Source: Erwinia mallotivora (lineage in GTDB: Bacteria > Pseudomonadota > Gammaproteobacteria > Enterobacterales > Enterobacteriaceae). Taken from it: a DNA stretch of 64,000 nucleotides. Under the pieces are notes generated by a model, which saw only the letters and a list, made by a program, of their open reading frames with translations, was not told the DNA's origin and ran no database searches. Shown one piece after another: positions 61,162-64,000 of the stretch. The stretch covers positions 186,001 through 250,000 of the forward strand of contig NZ_JFHN01000053.1 of assembly GCF_000590885.1 (NCBI RefSeq), given 5' to 3'. The position numbers and the translations under genes were made by a program. Every line of letters starts with the position of its first letter. The stretch's first letter is position 1.

Positions 61162-64000
61162 TGACCTCACGGCAACAGCGGCAGGATGAGGCGATAAACT
61201 CATCCATGTTTAATCCCCATGAACTCAGCTTTGAGCAATTAGTCGTTTGGGCGTATCAGTTTGCTCAACAGTTGCCGTTCAGAAACCTGGCGGATCAGCC
61301 TGACGGTCACTGGGGGAATTTGTTTCAACAAAGTGAAATCGTGGTCTGTGCCGCGATAGCCACCTGTAATACAAAACATATTCAGGCAGAATTTAAGCAA
61401 GCCCTGGCACGTGGTGAAAACGTGACCGTCGAGTTTTTACTCATTTTGTTAAAACGGATGCAGGAGTGGTATCAACATCTGCCAGACACCCCGGAAACCG
61501 CTTACCAGCTTAAATATCATCTGCTGCATGAATATCAGTATCACCTTTCATTACCGCTAAGCCTGGTGATAACCCGATTACCTGAGCAATTCCGTCACAG
61601 CCTGCAATCGCTTGATCCGTTATGGAATCTTGATCAACACACGCTGGATAGCGCATCGCCGGTATTGCAGCACAGCAGCTTTGGTGAACAGATGCGCCAC
61701 TGCTTTGCCAAAATAGTCTATGTCATTGAACAGATAAAACAGCAAAGCCAGCAGGTATTGCAGGCCGCTTTAATGCATCAGGAAAATAACCCGCAGCAGG
61801 CGCTTTATTTTGCCTTCCTGAAGTTGTTCGAACGAGCACAACAGAGCCTGAATCAGTTCACGGAAAAACATCTGCAATTTTATTATCAGCAGGTTTTGCA
61901 ACAGGATAAGAATCCGCCACCAGAGAATTCGATCTACCTGAAGCTCTCATTAAACAACCGAACCCAGAATACCCTTCTGTTTGAGCAAGGTGCCGGGTTC
62001 AGTCCAGGCGATGACCCTGACTTTAAGCCGATCGTTTATCGTAGCCTTTACCCGATTGAAGTCACGGATGCCGAGGTGTCGCACATCTTCAACCTGACCT
62101 TACAGCGCGACCCGCTGGTTTCACCCGAAAAGGAATCGGGCCTGGTGTGCGGCGTCAGCGGACAGCGTCTGCGTATAGCAGCAGCTGCCGCCGGGGACAA
62201 TTTCCCGAAAGAACAGCAATTTAATATATTTAATAACAAGTACAAAACCGAAGACAGCACGCAGCCGATGGGGCTGGTCATCACCGATCCCTTATTTTCG
62301 ATGCAGCAGGGCAACCGCAGCATCGATATCGTGATTCATCTCAAGGAGGTACGTTCAGGCATTGTTGCCCAGGAATTACTGGCGGTGGATGATGATGATA
62401 AAACCAGCGCAGCCCTGACGCGCGTATTCACCCATTTACTCACTCTGCATGCCCATCTGCTGGAAGACTGGTCCGCGCGGATAAGCGCTGTCAGGCTGGC
62501 AGAGCAGGTAAAAGCAGAGCAGCTCAGCAGGTTTCGGCATCTCAAACCGTCACAGCGTGTCTGGGGGGCCTGTAAATTATTTTTTCTGCAAATGCTCCAG
62601 TTTATATGTTCAACCCCGGACGAAGGGATGCAATATGGCCTTGCCAGGACAGAGCTGCTGTTTCGGGTCATCGGTCAGATAGTCAGCCGACGCGCACTGT
62701 ACACGGTACCGTGGTTAACCGAATCCGAGAGCGCAGAGGTCCTCAGCGGTTTAAAACCCATTTTTGCAGAAGATTCAACGGCTTACACTACGATAAAAGC
62801 GCTGCTCTGCCACTCGGCCACGGCGACTTTTTATCAACTCTTTGAGGGTGTATTCCATATTGAAGCCTCAACCGAAAATGGTTGGGAGGTGCTTGATAAT
62901 GTGGAAATTTATCCCTGCGCCCCCCACGAGTGTGAAACGGGATTCAGGGTGAAATGTCATGTGGATACCGGCTTTGCGCCCGTCATCTCCCGCCATGCGC
63001 ATCTGCTGCACAGTGCATCGCTGAGAATAACCCTGAAGCGACAAAGCAACTGCTTTCCCTACGCTATTTTCCGCGATTTTGAATTAGCAAAACTGGCGAT
63101 GTCGGCACAGGTCAGCGGCGTAACCCGGATGCAATTATTTAACCCTGAGGGGCAAATTGATTCCTCGCAGCCCTTCTTCTTATTTGGTTCCCAGCCTTAT
63201 CCCGATGCTTATGCGGTGATAGCTAACGAAGAAATTGCCCGGAAAAACCTTAACCAGTTGCTGCTGCACCTTGACTGGGGGAATCTGCCGCGAGGTTCAG
63301 ATGGCTTCAGCGAATACTATGCTGAATACCCTTATCCCTACACCAACGCCAGTTTCCAGATTCGTGCAGAAATGCTCAGTAACGGGCAGTGGGTTGAACC
63401 CGCCCCGACTACCTTACCGTTATTTACGCCAGCCAGCGGCGCACTTCACCATCACAGACATTTTCATTTTCCGCATATCAAAAACGGCTACACGCCGGTG
63501 ACCCACCCCTGGCCAAAGACGCCCTACAGTAACCAGTCTGGGTTACGTAATGGGTTATTTAAGCTGAAGTTAACCGGCCCGGAGCCGGCATTTGGCCACA
63601 AAAGCTACGCCCCGTTGCTGAGTGAGACACTCACTTACAACGTCAGCAAAAAGCATAAAAGAACGCTGCCCGCTCCGCCTTATACGCCGCTGGTCACCCG
63701 GATTGCCATCGACTATTCCGCGGAGTCGACCATTGATTTATTAAGCGTCGACGGTCACAGCCAGAGTGAAATTGTGCACCTGCACCCTTTTGGCGAAAAC
63801 GTCATTTATCCGCCAAAGCAGACTCACCAGCTCCACAGGCCGCGATTCTTTCCGAATTACGAAGAAGACAGCCACTGCTTTATCGGGATCACCGCGACCG
63901 AATTATCGGGATATTTAAATATTTTCTTCGTGTTTGACGGTAACTCCCGCCTGCTGACGCCCTTTCCGTCTACCGCTTATCGCTGGTATTACCTGGTGGA
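61161..64000 (+). CDS. Large eCIS baseplate protein (Afp11/12-like), truncated by the window end
   Basis: ATG 61161 overlaps the gp25 stop; the frame stays open for 946 codons to the end of the window. The N-terminal 300 residues are helical and Gln/His-rich. SIYLKLSLNNRTQNTLLFEQGAGFSPGDDPDFKPIVYRS (about residues 258-296, in parts) and QPFFLFGSQPYPDAYAVIANEEI, LLLHLDWGNLPRGSDGFSEYY and TRIAIDYSAESTIDL resemble the large gp6-like wedge component of eCIS baseplates (Pvc11/Pvc12 group). Which of the two it is, or whether the two are fused, cannot be decided without the remainder. It would form the baseplate ring around the spike. Confidence 0.85.
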   Translation, partial: MTSRQQRQDEAINSSMFNPHELSFEQLVVWAYQFAQQLPFRNLADQPDGHWGNLFQQSEIVVCAAIATCNTKHIQAEFKQALARGENVTVEFLLILLKRMQEWYQHLPDTPETAYQLKYHLLHEYQYHLSLPLSLVITRLPEQFRHSLQSLDPLWNLDQHTLDSASPVLQHSSFGEQMRHCFAKIVYVIEQIKQQSQQVLQAALMHQENNPQQALYFAFLKLFERAQQSLNQFTEKHLQFYYQQVLQQDKNPPPENSIYLKLSLNNRTQNTLLFEQGAGFSPGDDPDFKPIVYRSLYPIEVTDAEVSHIFNLTLQRDPLVSPEKESGLVCGVSGQRLRIAAAAAGDNFPKEQQFNIFNNKYKTEDSTQPMGLVITDPLFSMQQGNRSIDIVIHLKEVRSGIVAQELLAVDDDDKTSAALTRVFTHLLTLHAHLLEDWSARISAVRLAEQVKAEQLSRFRHLKPSQRVWGACKLFFLQMLQFICSTPDEGMQYGLARTELLFRVIGQIVSRRALYTVPWLTESESAEVLSGLKPIFAEDSTAYTTIKALLCHSATATFYQLFEGVFHIEASTENGWEVLDNVEIYPCAPHECETGFRVKCHVDTGFAPVISRHAHLLHSASLRITLKRQSNCFPYAIFRDFELAKLAMSAQVSGVTRMQLFNPEGQIDSSQPFFLFGSQPYPDAYAVIANEEIARKNLNQLLLHLDWGNLPRGSDGFSEYYAEYPYPYTNASFQIRAEMLSNGQWVEPAPTTLPLFTPASGALHHHRHFHFPHIKNGYTPVTHPWPKTPYSNQSGLRNGLFKLKLTGPEPAFGHKSYAPLLSETLTYNVSKKHKRTLPAPPYTPLVTRIAIDYSAESTIDLLSVDGHSQSEIVHLHPFGENVIYPPKQTHQLHRPRFFPNYEEDSHCFIGITATELSGYLNIFFVFDGNSRLLTPFPSTAYRWYYLV

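Overview
The window is a chromosomal segment of an enterobacterium. Its backbone follows the E. coli order yfhL-acpS-pdxJ-recO-era-rnc-lepB-lepA, rseCBA-rpoE-nadB-trmN-srmB, tyrA-aroF, rplS-trmD-rimM-rpsP-ffh-ypjD-corB, luxS-micA-gshA-yqaA-yqaB, tRNA-csrA-alaS-recX-recA-pncC, mltB. The protein divergence and the accessory content fit Erwiniaceae (Erwinia/Pantoea-like) better than Escherichia. That assignment is an inference from remembered sequences, not from a search.

Layout. (1) 1-17.7 kb is core genome, with one inserted gene for a Fur-box-controlled periplasmic binding protein (7.0-8.1 kb). The sigma-E operon is here, with an autoregulatory promoter and a small coupled leader ORF. nadB is interrupted by an in-frame TAA at codon 29. 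(2) 17.7-31.6 kb lies between aroF and rplS, where E. coli carries yfiLRNB, and is an accessory island. Its left half is very AT-rich and holds one giant reading frame of about 2,500 codons, cut by a single in-frame TAA just before a C-terminal domain with a zinc-protease HELSH motif. A frameshifted small membrane ORF, a GNAT acetyltransferase, a large M66-type metzincin with two FN3 domains and a chitin-binding-like tail, and a glutamine-amidotransferase-like protein follow. (3) 31.6-52.5 kb is again core: translation, SRP, luxS, the MicA sRNA, gshA, tRNAs, csrA, alaS and recA with its LexA-controlled promoter, ending with a DJ-1 family gene, an lldD homologue and a YfaZ-type porin. (4) 53.2-64.0 kb (running off the end) is an extracellular contractile injection system (eCIS; Afp/PVC family). 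In order it encodes a DUF4255 terminator/cap protein, an unknown protein, a sheath, two tube proteins, a 56-aa Afp6/DUF5908-like protein, a LysM baseplate protein, a VgrG-like spike, a PAAR tip, a gp25-like wedge protein and a large baseplate protein that is truncated by the window.

How it fits together. The sigma-E circuit is visible from end to end: rpoE and its regulators at 8.4-11.2 kb, and a canonical sigma-E promoter in front of micA at 38.1 kb. Loss of nadB predicts dependence on external nicotinate or nicotinamide, while pncC (NMN recycling) is intact. The giant toxin-like gene, the chitin-binding M66 protease and the eCIS together suggest interaction with an insect or other eukaryotic host. 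The eCIS is the most interesting system here. Its gene order (cap first, sheath before both tubes, PAAR before gp25, a single sheath gene) differs from the textbook Afp/PVC operons. Its effectors and the rest of the baseplate, fibre and ATPase genes must lie to the right of the window.
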